Shown here: piece by piece, positions 12,146-24,149 of the stretch
How positions within the stretch are numbered: position 1 is the stretch's first letter
How the letters are laid out: each line of letters starts with the position of its first letter
Assembly: GCF_963662255.1 (NCBI RefSeq)
Contig: NC_085072.1
Coordinates: forward strand, 2,484,001-2,548,000
Length of the DNA: 64,000 bases
Direction: 5' to 3'
Source of the DNA: Cinclus cinclus
Lineage: Eukaryota > Chordata > Aves > Passeriformes > Cinclidae
Position numbers and translations under genes: made by a program
The notes under the pieces: model-generated
The model's input: the letters and a program-made list of their open reading frames with translations, nothing else
What the model was told of the DNA's origin: nothing
The model's database searches: none

Positions 12146-15100
12146 ATGGCGGCTGGGCGGCGGGTCGTGGCGGTGACTGTGCTGGCGCTGGGCTCGGTAG
12201 TGCTGGTGCTGGCGGCCGCCGTCCTGCTCCGCACCTTCGTCCTGCGAGCCCCGGCCGGGGTCCCGCGGCTCTGGGCACGGAGCGCCGGCACCGCCGCCCT
12301 CAGCGCCGGCGAGCGGCGGGAGCTGAAGGAGGCGCTGCGAGGTGAGGGGGCCCGAGCGCTGTGAGCCCCCCTCGCCCCGGGACTGGCCCCTCCTGAGGGG
12401 CGATCCAGGGCACGGGGGGACGGGGCTGGAGGCGGCCGCTCCCCCGGCGCTTTCCCTGAAGGAAGAAGGTGTTGGCTTCCAGCAGGACTAAGGAAGTGAT
12501 TGGAAATCTGTGCTAGGCACTGCTGAGGACGCGCCTGGAGCGCTGTGTCCAGTTCTGGGCTCTGCAGTTCAGGCAGGGTTTGTAGAATCCTGAGGGAGCT
12601 GGGGAAGGGTCTGGAGAATCCTGAGGGGAAGGGGCTCAGCCTGGAGAAAAGGAGGCTCAGGGGGAATTTCTGGCTCTGCACAACTCCCTGACAGGAGGGG
12701 ACAGCCGGGGGGGATTTGGGATCTCATCCCAGGGAACAGGGACGGGAGGAGAGGGAACGGCCTCGGGCTGGGCCAGGGGAGGCTCAGGCTGGAATTTCCT
12801 CCTGGAAAGGGCTGGAAGGGGCTGCCCAGGGAGGTTTGGAGTGCCCATCCCTGGAGGTGGCACCTGGAGGTGGCACTGAGTGCTCAGGGTGGGGATTGAG
12901 CACAACTTGGACTCCACGATCCCAGAGGGATTTGCCAACCTCAGCGATCCTGTGGTTCTCCTGAGCCAACTTTTGCCCTGTGTTGATTTTCCTCCACCAT
13001 TTCCTGCTCGTACACACAGAATTTTGCCAGACACCCGTGACGGCGTTTCCAGACATCCCTTTGTCCACTGGATAAGTCACTGTCGGGATTTTCTCCCTTT
13101 CTTGTTGTTGCTCACCAGTGCTGTGACCAGTCCTGGGTTGTTTGTGCTGTCTGACGTAGAAGATTTGAGGGGTTTAGCTCTCAGGAGGGTTGGCACTGTG
13201 CAGGAAACCACAATTTGGCACCAAGTGATAAAACCCTGTGTGTAAACCTCATACCTTGCTGGTTTGTAGGATTTATTGCCTAGCAAATCATGTTTGCATT
13301 CTTATTTTTAATGGGAAAATGAAGGTTCGCAATAGATTTTTGTGTTAATTTGTGGAAACACAAAACCCTAAAAGAATCCATAACCTCTCCTGGCAGCTGC
13401 TGTTTGGAAAGGCAGCCAGCACGGAGTTACTCCCATGTTCTGCAGGACAGGGACTGGATGTTGGAGAGCCTGTTTAAATGACAGGGCAGACCAAAAGTGC
13501 CAACAAAAGCCCTGTCTGTTTATATAGGTTAAAAAGCAATATGGAAGTGTAATAACCTGTCTTACTCTTGAGAAAGAACCTTGGGCTGCCAGTTCAGCTG
13601 CCAGAGGATCCTATGGCTCTGGGGAATCAGATCACCCATGCAAATTGCAGCTGCTCCTGGACAGTAGCATTTCTAAGGATATCATTCAACACTTCAGCAT
13701 GAAAAGTGGAGTCAAATTATCTGGAGAGATACCTTGGCTGAGCTGTCAGGAAATGCTGCGTATGCAGGGCCCAGCTGAAGCACATCAGTCTTTTTTTGAT
13801 TGTGGCAGCTTGTGCTGTGCTGTGAAATGATGTTTAAAGCCTGGAAAAAGCACTGAGGAACATAAATGTACTTCCTTTTTTGAAGTGCAGTTCGAGCTTT
13901 GTTTGATTTCGGTGCTGAGGGATTTCTGTTCTGTGTTTCTTTGAAGGGGCCATTAAAATCCCAACTGTGTCCAGGTCTCCAGAGGATTTGAATACAACTG
14001 CCATGGCAGAATTTGGGAGTTACATTCAGAAAGGTACTGAACTCTCAGTCTTGGCAATCTCTGCTGCTCTGTTTCATTTTCATAAATAAATCGAAGAGAG
14101 CACGTATCATTCCTGAATAGAAGGGAACAGATTTTTATATTTTTCCTCAAGAAAGGCCTGTCAGAAATGTCATGTGTGTGTCCCCTCTGCAACAGTGGTT
14201 TGAGGGTATCAGTGGCCCCAAAAAGTTCAAATGACTTTTTGTAATGATGGTTTTTAGTCCTTGAGATGCTTAAATGCCATAAAAAAATAAAAAGAGGATG
14301 GCTGCTGCTGTTTCAACCTCATTTTTGGCAGTTCCATCACTGCTCCCTGCAAAAAGCTGCAGCACTTCTGAACAAGAATTCTGCTTTTATTTAGGAGAGT
14401 TTCAAATCCCAAGCGAGGGGGATTGGTAAAAGGGTGAGAACTTCTATCCTCTGCTGTGGCCAGTCTTATTTACAGTTCCTCCCTGAGGCTACCTAGGCAG
14501 CAACTCCCTGGAATAATGCTGACATTGGCCATTATTGTTAATTTTTTTCTTTTCCACGTGTCTTTAATTTTTATTTTTATTTTTTTTTTTTCCTTAACAG
14601 TCTTCCCGGCTGTATTTTCTTCCAAGTTCATCCAGCATGAAATTGTTGGGGAATACAGCCACCTGTTTACAGTGCAGGGCTCTGCCCCTAACCTGCTGCC
14701 CTACATGCTGCTGGCACACATGGATGTGGTGCCTGCTCCCCCCCAGGGCTGGGATTTCCCTCCTTTCTCAGCTGCAGAGCATGAAGGTTTCATCTACGGA
14801 CGAGGAACCCTGGATAACAAAAACTCTGCCATTGTACGTGTGCTTGGTAATGTCCTTCCACAGGGATAGAGCCTGGGAAAGGCACAGGGGAGCAATCCAT
14901 CCTGGAATTCACTGTATGGTCTCTCTCCCCACCTCTTGCTCTTAGGGAGGAATTCCTAGTTTGGATAAATTCCAAGTCCTGCAGTTTTCTCCCAACATTT
15001 TCCTAAAAATGGAGTGATCACTGTTACTGAAGGAAAGAGGGTTAAAACTCGTGAGGAGTCAGGAGAATGATGTTCACAGATGCAGATGTATTTGGTTAAA

Positions 15101-18100
15101 TGCCAGTTTAAAGTTTTATGGCTCAGGTGCCCAGAGAATCTGTGGTTGCCCCATCTCTGGGATTGTCCAAAGCCAGGTGGGAGCAGCCTGGGATAGTGGA
15201 AGTTTCCCTGCCTGTGGCACTGGATGAGCTTTAAGGTCTCTTCCAACCCAAACCATTCCATAATTCTCTGTCAAATGCTCTGTTTGAAACCCGGGATAGA
15301 CATTTTCCTTTTTTCCCAGGTGTCACAGAGGCACTCGAAGCCAAAATCAGCCCTTTGAAAAGGCTTGAGTTTCAAATTAAAACATTGTTTATTTAATAGG
15401 ATAGACAAACAACCCTGCATCTTTTATCCAGTCTGTGGCAGAACAAAGAGCTGCTGTACTAAACACGTTTGGGAGGAATGGATTCAGAAAAGATTGATCT
15501 GGGAAAGATTTCTCATTGGGAAAAGGTTGATGGAAGACTTAATAAGGAAAATGTCCCTTTGTGACTTTGATGATGAGTTCCATGGCAGCCTTGTATTGAA
15601 ATTTGAACAGATGTTTAGTGTCACGCAGGCCATGCTCCTAGAAAGTTTCAGGATGTTTAATCATCAATTTCAAAGCCTTGGAACTTGAAAGTTTAGGTTG
15701 TTGCTTCATTCTGCTGTGAACTGCGCAAGCAACTCCACAAATGGCCAAAAAAAAAAAAATTCAGCAATTTCAGTGAACATGGGTGCTGACAATATAGAGG
15801 TGATGAAAAATTAAGTAATTTAAAATTGAGAGTGATGCAATAATAGAGGAAATGGTTTTTTATATATATTGCCACAGCAAATGGTAGATTTGATTTCTCA
15901 TTCTTCAGATTCAGTTTCTTGTTCTGTTTCTGACATCTTGGCTCTTCTTGTACCAAAGATGCTGCTCCCTAAACTCCCTGGGTTTGGTGGCTCCAGTGAG
16001 AGGCAGTCTGGGTGTGTGACAGGCACTGTCAGGGAGCAGTGAATTCCTTGGAGAATTCTGACTCTGGAGTCAGTGTGTCCCCAAACCAGCTGCTCTGTAT
16101 TTCATGTCCCCACAGTGCCACTGTCACCTGTCAGAGCACTATGGATCAAAACCACTGCAGGGTCTTTTCCAAGGAATGGGAATATCCTCAGTGGGAGCTG
16201 TAGGAATCACAGCTTAGCTTTGAGCAGCACCAAGGGCTGTGAAATCATCACAGCTCTCTCCCATCACTGCATTCTGGTGCATTTATTCTCCTTATTAGCA
16301 CACAGGGATGGTTGAGCACGTTGTGCTTTTCCTGCAGGGCATCCTGCAAGCTCTGGAATTTCTGCTGAGGAGGAATTACAGACCCCACCGCTCGTTCTAT
16401 GTTGGCATTGGCCACGATGAGGAGGTATTTTCTTCCCTTGTCCTTGGAACAACAACCTGTTTGCATTGTTCCTGTAGGTAACAAGGCTTACTTTTGAAAC
16501 ATTGTTTAGCTGGAAGGTCTTTCCTGTTTTTCTTGGTTCTGTGGGGAAATACTGTGTCAGGCCCCAGGTCACAGTTCTGGATTGATTGTTTGGCTTGGAG
16601 TGACATTCACAAAGGGTTTGGTGTGATGAGCAAAGAGAGGAGAACACCAGAGGGTGTCACTTCAAATTCTTTTCTGCAAAGAAAGTGCAGCAGGAATCCT
16701 ATTTTGGAGACAGGAAAAGCTGGGTTGAGATTCACATGGTTGTGCCAAATGTTCAGGAAGAGCTGCAGAAAATGTTCAGTGGTACAGAGAGACAGGGGAG
16801 GTGGGCTTTGTTGTGCACTGTCAAAATAGAAAGACAAAGAATTATTAATAGTTAAAATGAACAGGTCTGCAATTGCCAATCTATGGAGTTTATAGCTCTG
16901 AGACACCAAAATGAAAGCAGCAGTCAGTGACTCATCAATGAGCGCACTCCTCATGGATATAAATTCATCTGCTATTAGGCCATTAACAATCTCCAGTTAA
17001 TTTTCCTGGAAGAATCTTTTACGGTTGCTCCAGAGCTGTTCCCCAGGGGTTTTCGTGCGTTCTTTGTGCTGTAGCCAACAGCAAGGTGTTCTCCACTTTT
17101 CCTCCCGATGTTCTGGCTGGATGTGGTCAGTTCCTCTGCCTGGATTCCACAGGTGTCTGGTCTGAAGGGGGCAAGGAAAATTGCAGCTCTGCTGGAAGCC
17201 AGAGGAGTGAAACTCTCCTTCCTGCTGGATGAGGGGAGCGCGGTGCTGGATGGGATCATTGCCGGCGTGAAGAAGCCAGTGGCTATGTAAGAGCGACCCC
17301 CATGATTCATTTTCAGTCATTAATTAGTGATAAATAGCATTGATGATGACACTACAGAGTGTTTTCAAGACGTGTGGCAGTGTTGGTGCTGCTGGAGCTG
17401 CAGCAGTGGCACAAAGTGCAAGGTAGGGACCTTCAGCCTCTGCCTGCTCCTCATCACAGCTGTGCTGATAGAGACACAATGTTCCACTGAGCATTTGAAT
17501 TCTGTTTGTTGAGCTCTGCTCACTGGAGGAGCAGCCCAGACACCAGTCCTGCAGAGATCTGAACACTGTGTTAATGATTTGTTGTTGCTGCTTGAGTGGT
17601 TTTTACCACACTAAAACTATGCAGAGTAGTTATTTTTATCTACAGTCTGTGTGTGTGTGTTTGGAATTGCATTAGTCATTTATTTGTTAATTAATTGATT
17701 AATTTATCATTGTCCAGGATTGCTGTCACAGAAAAAGGTTCAATGACACTGAACTTCACTGTGGAAAAAGAGCCAGGGCATTCATCCTTCCCTCCTAAGG
17801 AGACAAGTATTGGTATTCTGGCAGCAGCCATGTCCAGGTGAGAGCTTCCTTGTCAGCCAGTGCCAAAAACAGTCAGAAAAACTCCTGAATCACTGATATA
17901 TGACTTTTTAAATGTTTGTGTTTAAGGTCATTTTCAATATGCTGTTCTATATTTGAAATTGAAGTTTTTAGCTCACTTTGAAGGGCAGGAATGCAACTCC
18001 CAGCCAAGGAGCAATTGCCAGGTGTCTGCAGAGTCCTTGCACTTCAGCTGTTCCAAGTGACAGCCAATTCTTCAAAAGCAAGACAAGTACTGTCTGCCCT

Positions 18101-21100
18101 GATTTGCTCTGTAGCAACAGAGATTCCTTTGTTTGGGTGGCAGGATTTCTCTGGAACTTGTTCCTGCACATCCCTGCTACCTCAGCTGGGAATTCTCCAA
18201 GCCAATGAACCTGGAGTAGAGTCATAATGTGACTGCAGAAATCATCTCTTTACATCTCTGTGTAGATATCAAATTGGCTAAGAAATGCATATTTTAGAAA
18301 AACTGAGTATGTCCAGACATGATGGGATGTGTGCTGTTTTTTCTGGATATCCTTGTATTTATAGGAGCCAGGCTTCAGGATTTTTTCAGCTGTTCCTCAA
18401 AGAAATCTTCGCACGTGACTGGAATGCCCAGAAATCCGTGGAGCTGTGCTTGCACATTTACTCACCAGGAGAGCAGAGTGTGATTTCATCTCCAGGAGCA
18501 GGGATACAAATCAAATTCCTGACAACCTTTGGAGCAATAACAACCAGAAAGTTGTTTTTTTTTTTTTTTTAATTTTTCAATGTTGATTTATTTTGTAGGC
18601 TGGAGCAGAATCCCTTGCGCAACCTTTTTGGCCATGGACCAGAGCTCATGACTATGGAGCACCTTGCAGCAGAGGTGAGAAGCAGGATTTCACTCCCAAA
18701 TTTCCATAAGAGTAATCACTCAGTGAAGAATTTAGAGCACAGTTGTGTAGAAAGGATTTTAAAAAAAAAAAAAAAAAAAAAACAACTAGTTTTTCTCCCA
18801 GATTATTGTTTCTGCTGGAATTGTTTCATCCATGTTCAAGTGACTCCACCGTGCTCTTGACAAATGAAAATTTTCTGATTCGTGGTTTTGTTTCTTCCCC
18901 TTAGTTCAAGTTTCCTCTCAACATCATCATGAGCAATTTGTGGCTGTTCTCACCTATTGTCAGCAGGTAAGAAAAGAGATCCTTGATAAACATCCCCAGC
19001 TTCTCACCCTTAAAAGATGAAGCCATTTCTAATCTTCCTAGGGAATCAGTTATTTTATAGTTTAGATAATTCAGTGGTTTCCTGTTAATCACTTTGTTAA
19101 TTGAATAAGTCATCATTCATCTTATTGCCTGTGAAATTATGGTGCTTATTTTTTAGCAATATCCAACTTACTTGAAAATTTTCATTGGTCTGTTTCTATT
19201 TTTGTAGAGTCCTTGCCTTGAAACCTTCCACCAATGCCTTGATCCGAACAACCACTGCAGTCACCCTGTTTAATGCAGGAATCAAGGTACTTTCATTCAT
19301 TTGGGTTTTTCTCCATGTAACTGTGATGAGGCAATTAGGGCATTTAATTTCCACCTCCTTATATGCAGTTATAAGATCAGTGTGGGCCCTGTGTGGTGCC
19401 ACAGTCTCATTCTTACCTTAGATATGGATTTGGCTACAGCTGAAAATCACTTCCTTTCAAAAGTATCTGATCTCTGTCCACCACTGTTAAAAATGTTAAT
19501 ATTTTAGGATAGATAAGAAAATGTGGTTTCTGCGTAATCCTGCAAAGTACCAAAGGCAATATTTGAAACTGTCACAGTCACAAACATTTCCCTAGCCCAG
19601 ACATTTGTAGCACAGGTCTGGGGTTTGGCTGCACCTTGGACTGAGAGATAACAGTCAGATCCTGCCCTGATAAGGAAGTGGAGCTGTCCAAAAATACTGG
19701 AGCCCTGGAAAACAAATAGGCTGTGCTTGAAAATATCTGTGACTGAAAAGCATCACTGGACAGGAGAAGATGCAGTGGCTGAACAGTGACACGGAGTGGC
19801 CAGGGGAGAAGTGACACCCTGGTTCCTTGTTTTTTTTTCTGAAGATTAAATTTTTTTTTAACAAATTTACAAATATTCAGTCTGTAGAGAAGAAGAGTTA
19901 TGTGTTCAATAAAATCACTTGTTAAGTGACTTATATTTACCCAAATATGAACCATGTAATGTGACAACGAGGTAAAAATATCACTTTAAAAAAAATCCAG
20001 AGTTTCCGAATTTTTCAGTATAAATTCTCTGAAGGGAGAGGGCTTAGCTTGAGATAAAAACTTCTATATAAGTAACAGCTAGCTTCATTTTTGAGGAATG
20101 TTTCTTGGTGTATTTATCTGCATTTTAGATAAGATTTGCAATGTTTTAACACAGAAAGAGGCATCACACTTGGTGCAAACAGTGGAGCATCTGAGGCCTG
20201 CAGTTGTTTGAGCAGTTCTGAGTTTGCAGCTGGTATTTTATTCTGATTTTCCTTTTCAACATTGACCTTTCCTTTTTTTCCAGGTGAATGTCATCCCTTC
20301 CTCTGCCAAAGCCACGGTGAACCTGAGGATCCACTCAGCTGAGACAGCTGCTGAGGTGCCCTGATGAGAGCTCATCTTCTGTGCCAAAGAGCAGAAAGTG
20401 CTCTGGAGTGCCTCATCCATGCTATAGGATGGGACCCTTAGGGTTTGTCACCTGGGAGATTTGGGAATCCTGCACGCTTCAGGAGGTCTGACAGGCCTGT
20501 CCAGCCCAGGGCAGCTGGGAAATGTCAGTCCAAAACATCTTCCCTCCCCAAGCCTTTGCTGGAAGTTTCTCTATCTGGAAGCTTTTTCTGGATTACTTGG
20601 ATGGCAGAATTTCCAAGAGCAGCAGGTTGAGCAGCTGCTTTTCAGGGCTGGAGCAGTTCAGGAGTACCTTGAGACAGTGATGTGCACCTGATTAAAAAAT
20701 TCAGCTGAAGTATCAGCCATGCAGTCAGCAGAGGAAGAGAGGCTGGCACACTCAGCCTGTGTGTGCAGCCACAACTGACAGATGTTTCCTGGAAAGCTGA
20801 ACATCTGCTGATGTCTCTGAGGGCTGTTTCTCATTTCTTGTGTTCCTTTTGTCTGTGTTTCACCCACAGGTGCTGGAGGCAGTTAGGAACACCATTGCTG
20901 ATGACAGAGTGAAGATTGATGTGGTGGAGGCCTTTGACCCCCTGCCCATCAGCCCTTGGGATGAGCACACATTTGCAATCCATATTTTTCAAAAAACCAT
21001 CCTGGACACTTTCCCAGATGTTGACAGTGTAGTCCCAGGTGACAGCAGGCACATGATGGTTATTGTTTCCCTTCTGCTTTTCCCTCCCCCTGCACTGCCT

Positions 21101-22671
21101 TGTTTCCATTTGCTGTGTACTCTTCCACCCCAGCTGTTAACTTCTGGAAACAGCTGTTTTTTCCTCTTTTTATTCCGTTCCCTCTTTATGCTCTAAAAGT
21201 TTTCATGTTGTTTTTTAGTCGTGGAAGTAAAAAAGCAAGCAGGAAGCTGAGAGAAACAATGAGCCTTGAACTGGGCTCTCTGCACATACAAAGGAATCTC
21301 TTCAGGGAAGAAAAGAATTATGAGGGAGGGGAGGAGGTCTTCTTGCTTTAGTTCTTTTGTTGTTTTCATAGCTGGAAAAGCATTCCTGCTTTTCTGTATT
21401 GTTCCTTGTGATTCCATCCCCTTCCCTTTCTTGCAGCTCCTTCCTAGCTCTATAGTTGGGGGATTGAAGTTTGAAGCTTAAATTTTTGGGGAGGCTGAGT
21501 GTCCAGGCTGTTCTTAGGTTGAGCTGTGTGTTCAGCTCCTGCTCCTGAAGGAGAGACTGTTCTCCAGGATGTAGCATTCAATGTTTCCAGTGATGCTTTT
21601 GGTGCAGGCACTGCAGGGCTGTTATCATTTGCTTTTCCTCTCTCCTGGGGGGAAAGGTGGGTCACTTTTTAAAGTTCAGTTTTTCCTCTCCTGCAGGACA
21701 AACTTGAGCTTTGTTTTCCAGGCACGTGCATTGGAAACACGGACAGCAGACACTTCACCAATGTCACCAAGGCCATTTACAGGTTCAACCCCCTGCTCCT
21801 GAGCCAGGATGATCTCCCCAGGTACTGAGCTCTGCACGTGGGCAGCTCTTGGGCTCTCAGGGAAAGAGGAGATCCATGAACAGTGGGCAGAAGAAACCCC
21901 AGCCTTGTGCACCTCAGCCTCACACGCTGTCAGGCCACCCATTCCTGCAGATTTGGGTGCTGGGGATGGAAATTACCCTGGGACAGTGTCAGCCCTGGCT
22001 TTTTGTTCCTTGCAGTGCAGGCAGGACCCACGGAGGTGTTTGATTCAGTGGTGCTGAGTGGATCTTCGTGTGCTGCAGCAGTGGGAGAGGTGGTGTGCTG
22101 GTAGTTAGCCTTGTCCTGCAGATTTATCCACGTATTTGGACACTTGCCACTCTAAATTGATTTGAAATTTTCTAAAGTTACGTGATAACAAGATCGTCAT
22201 GCAAGGGATTATTTGCTTGTTTAGATTTCTCATTTTATTGAGGTGCAGATGATGCAGGAGTTGAGTGTTCTGGCTGTACAGGACAGTGACAGAAATAGCC
22301 AACAAATGGGCCGTTAGGATTTTTTCCAAATAAGATTTTTAGATTTTTTTCCAGATTTTGTTGTTGGGCTGTGGGCCTTGAATCAGTCCATTTGGGTTGG
22401 TTACAGTGCAGTTTTTGGTCTATATTACTGTGGTTTTCTGTTGTGCACTGCTTTATAAAGTCAACAGCCAAGCAGGGTGCTGGGTGTGTACAGCTAGATC
22501 AGAAATTCCCCCTGGACTGAAAAACGTCCTTTTTTTGTCAGGATCCATGGGTTGAATGAAAGAATCTCCATTGAGAACTACGAGAAACAGGTGGAGTTCC
22601 TGTTCCAGCTGATCAAGAACTGTGACATCGAGACACTCCCAGAGCCCCACGCCAGCTCCCACGAGCTCTGA
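12146..22671 (+). CDS. PM20D1: PM20D1, secreted M20-family N-acyl amino acid synthase/hydrolase
   Basis: Thirteen exons: 12146-12341, 13947-14033, 14601-14833, 16338-16424, 17153-17286, 17718-17837, 18599-18674, 18905-18966, 19208-19286, 20284-20355, 20870-21038, 21722-21821, 22542-22671; 514 residues (human about 502). The ATG has a purine at -3 and G at +4 and starts a hydrophobic secretion signal (residues about 7-30). Metallopeptidase M20 residues are intact: [10 protein letters not shown] (H134, D136), GRGTLDNK (D166), GHDEE (E200/E201), LLDEG (D227) and RIHGLNE (H474), which fit the human zinc/catalytic set (H125, D127, D157, E191, E192, D217, H464) with an offset of 9-10. In mammals the enzyme condenses fatty acids with amino acids, or hydrolyses the products, which uncouple mitochondria. 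Oddities are a weak donor after exon 10 and a CR1 insertion 130 bp into intron 1. Confidence 0.95.
12471..12962 (+). mobile_element. CR1 LINE fragment (longest in window) in PM20D1 intron 1
   Basis: About 490 bp of sense CR1 from within the ORF2 end to the 3' region. Landmarks are 'ccagcaggactaaggaagtg', 'cctggagcgctgtgtccag', 'ctcagcctggagaaaagga', 'gaacggcctcgggctgggcc' and 'ctgcccagggaggttt'. The portion from 12682 is nearly identical to 51788-52068. Confidence 0.9.
15121..15275 (+). mobile_element. CR1 LINE 3'-end fragment in PM20D1 intron 3
   Basis: Sense CR1 tail. It runs from 'gtgcccagagaatctgtgg' through 'tgtccaaagccaggtgggag' and 'gatgagctttaaggtctctt' to the terminal 'ccattccataattct' type end, between exons 3 and 4. 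Confidence 0.88.
18762..18782 (+). repeat. Poly(A) run in PM20D1 intron 7
   Basis: About 21-22 consecutive A residues 90 bp after exon 7. A T-run at 18555-18570 lies just before the exon. Both are ordinary intronic homopolymers whose exact length may be a sequencing estimate. Confidence 0.85.
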
Positions 22672-24149
22672 GAGACTTCTGGGCAGAGCTGCAGTGGACT
22701 CTGGGACAGAGGGGGCTGAAGATGCACTTGTGTCTTGTGTATGGAGCTACAGCTGGAATTTGGGTTTATTTTTATATTGTGGTTTACATACAGATGGTAG
22801 AAGTGCTGCCTGTGTGACAGGAACCTGGCAAAACCCAACAAATAACTCTGATTTCTGCTCTCAGTGGTCTCACATGCAGCCATTAATCTGACATTATTTT
22901 TTTTTTTTAGCACTTTAAGACTCTGAAATTAGTAAACACTAAATCACTAAAAATCTAAGTTATAATCAGCAGCCACTCACCACTAGAAGGTGAATCACCC
23001 TGTGTGCTTCTGACATACTGAATCTTGCTCAGGTGAGGTGTCTGCCAGAAGCTGCCAGGGAGGTTTGTGACGTGGTGAAAGGGTTCCTGTCACTGGCACA
23101 GCCACACTGAGAGCTCCTTGCACTGCTGCTGGGCATGGGCTGCTTCCCAGGGGATTTTCCATGGGAATTCTCTCCTGGGATCTCTCTCACCAGCATCCAT
23201 GGTACTCTGAGCCAGTGTCAGTGTTCACTCCCGTGGCTGCACTGATTTCTGACTATTTTCAGCTACTCCAGAATTTCTATGCTGTTGTAACAGAGGAGGT
23301 GCTGGAAACTTTCCTTCCCATCATTTAGTGATTTTTTTTTCCCTCACTGACTCATGGTGTGGCTCAAGGTGTGTTGTGCAACTGGGTGTCAGAATAAGGG
23401 ATTGCAGCTTTAAATAAGGAATTAAATCCCTGGCGTCTGCTTGTCCCTTCTCTCACTGAGTCAGTTTTTGCTTCTCCTTTGCTCTTCTGAGAACTTGATT
23501 GTGAAAAATGTGCAGGCCTTCAGTTTCTTCCAGTTCAGAGGGATCAGAGGTTTGTTCCTTCACTGCCAGTGTGAGCCATTTCCACTTTCCTGCTCAGATT
23601 TTTTGGGAATGCTGGGGTAGGCAGGCCATGGATGTTGACTCTGCTTCATCTTGCACTTCTTGCCTACACCTATGATAGCACTAAAGGGTTCAGCATTCTC
23701 TTGGCCTTGACAGTTGGGGTTACCAGTATTAATTAGACAAATAATTTATTTAATCAGTTAATTAAATTAATTTTCTCAATAAATACTTAACAAAGTGATG
23801 TTAACCAAAGAAAAGCCTGAAAGGTGCTGTATGACAGTGTCTGTGCTGCAGGGACCAGTGCAGCTCCTCCTGCTGCACAGATGTTTTTCAGAACTTAAAT
23901 TATGCACTGGAATGGGTGGATATTCTGCTCTAAATTCATACTGTGAAATGTGCTGGAATGTACAGGAAATACTCTGAAATGTATCCTGAAAAACACTGAT
24001 GGAACTGTGATTCCAGTTCTTTCCATTCACCTCTCTTATTTATTTGTAGTCTGATCTTATCACTGTGGCCAGAGGGCTCCAACTGTATCACCTACTGAAT
24101 AATTGAAACAAAATTGAGAGTTTCATCTAATAAAATGAGGAATATGAAT
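22672..24149 (+). other. PM20D1: PM20D1 3' untranslated region (end uncertain)
   Basis: AT-rich sequence after the stop. AATAAA signals are at 23778-23783 and 24129-24134, and either could end the transcript. No further exon, RNA gene or CR1 copy is recognised here. Confidence 0.45.
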
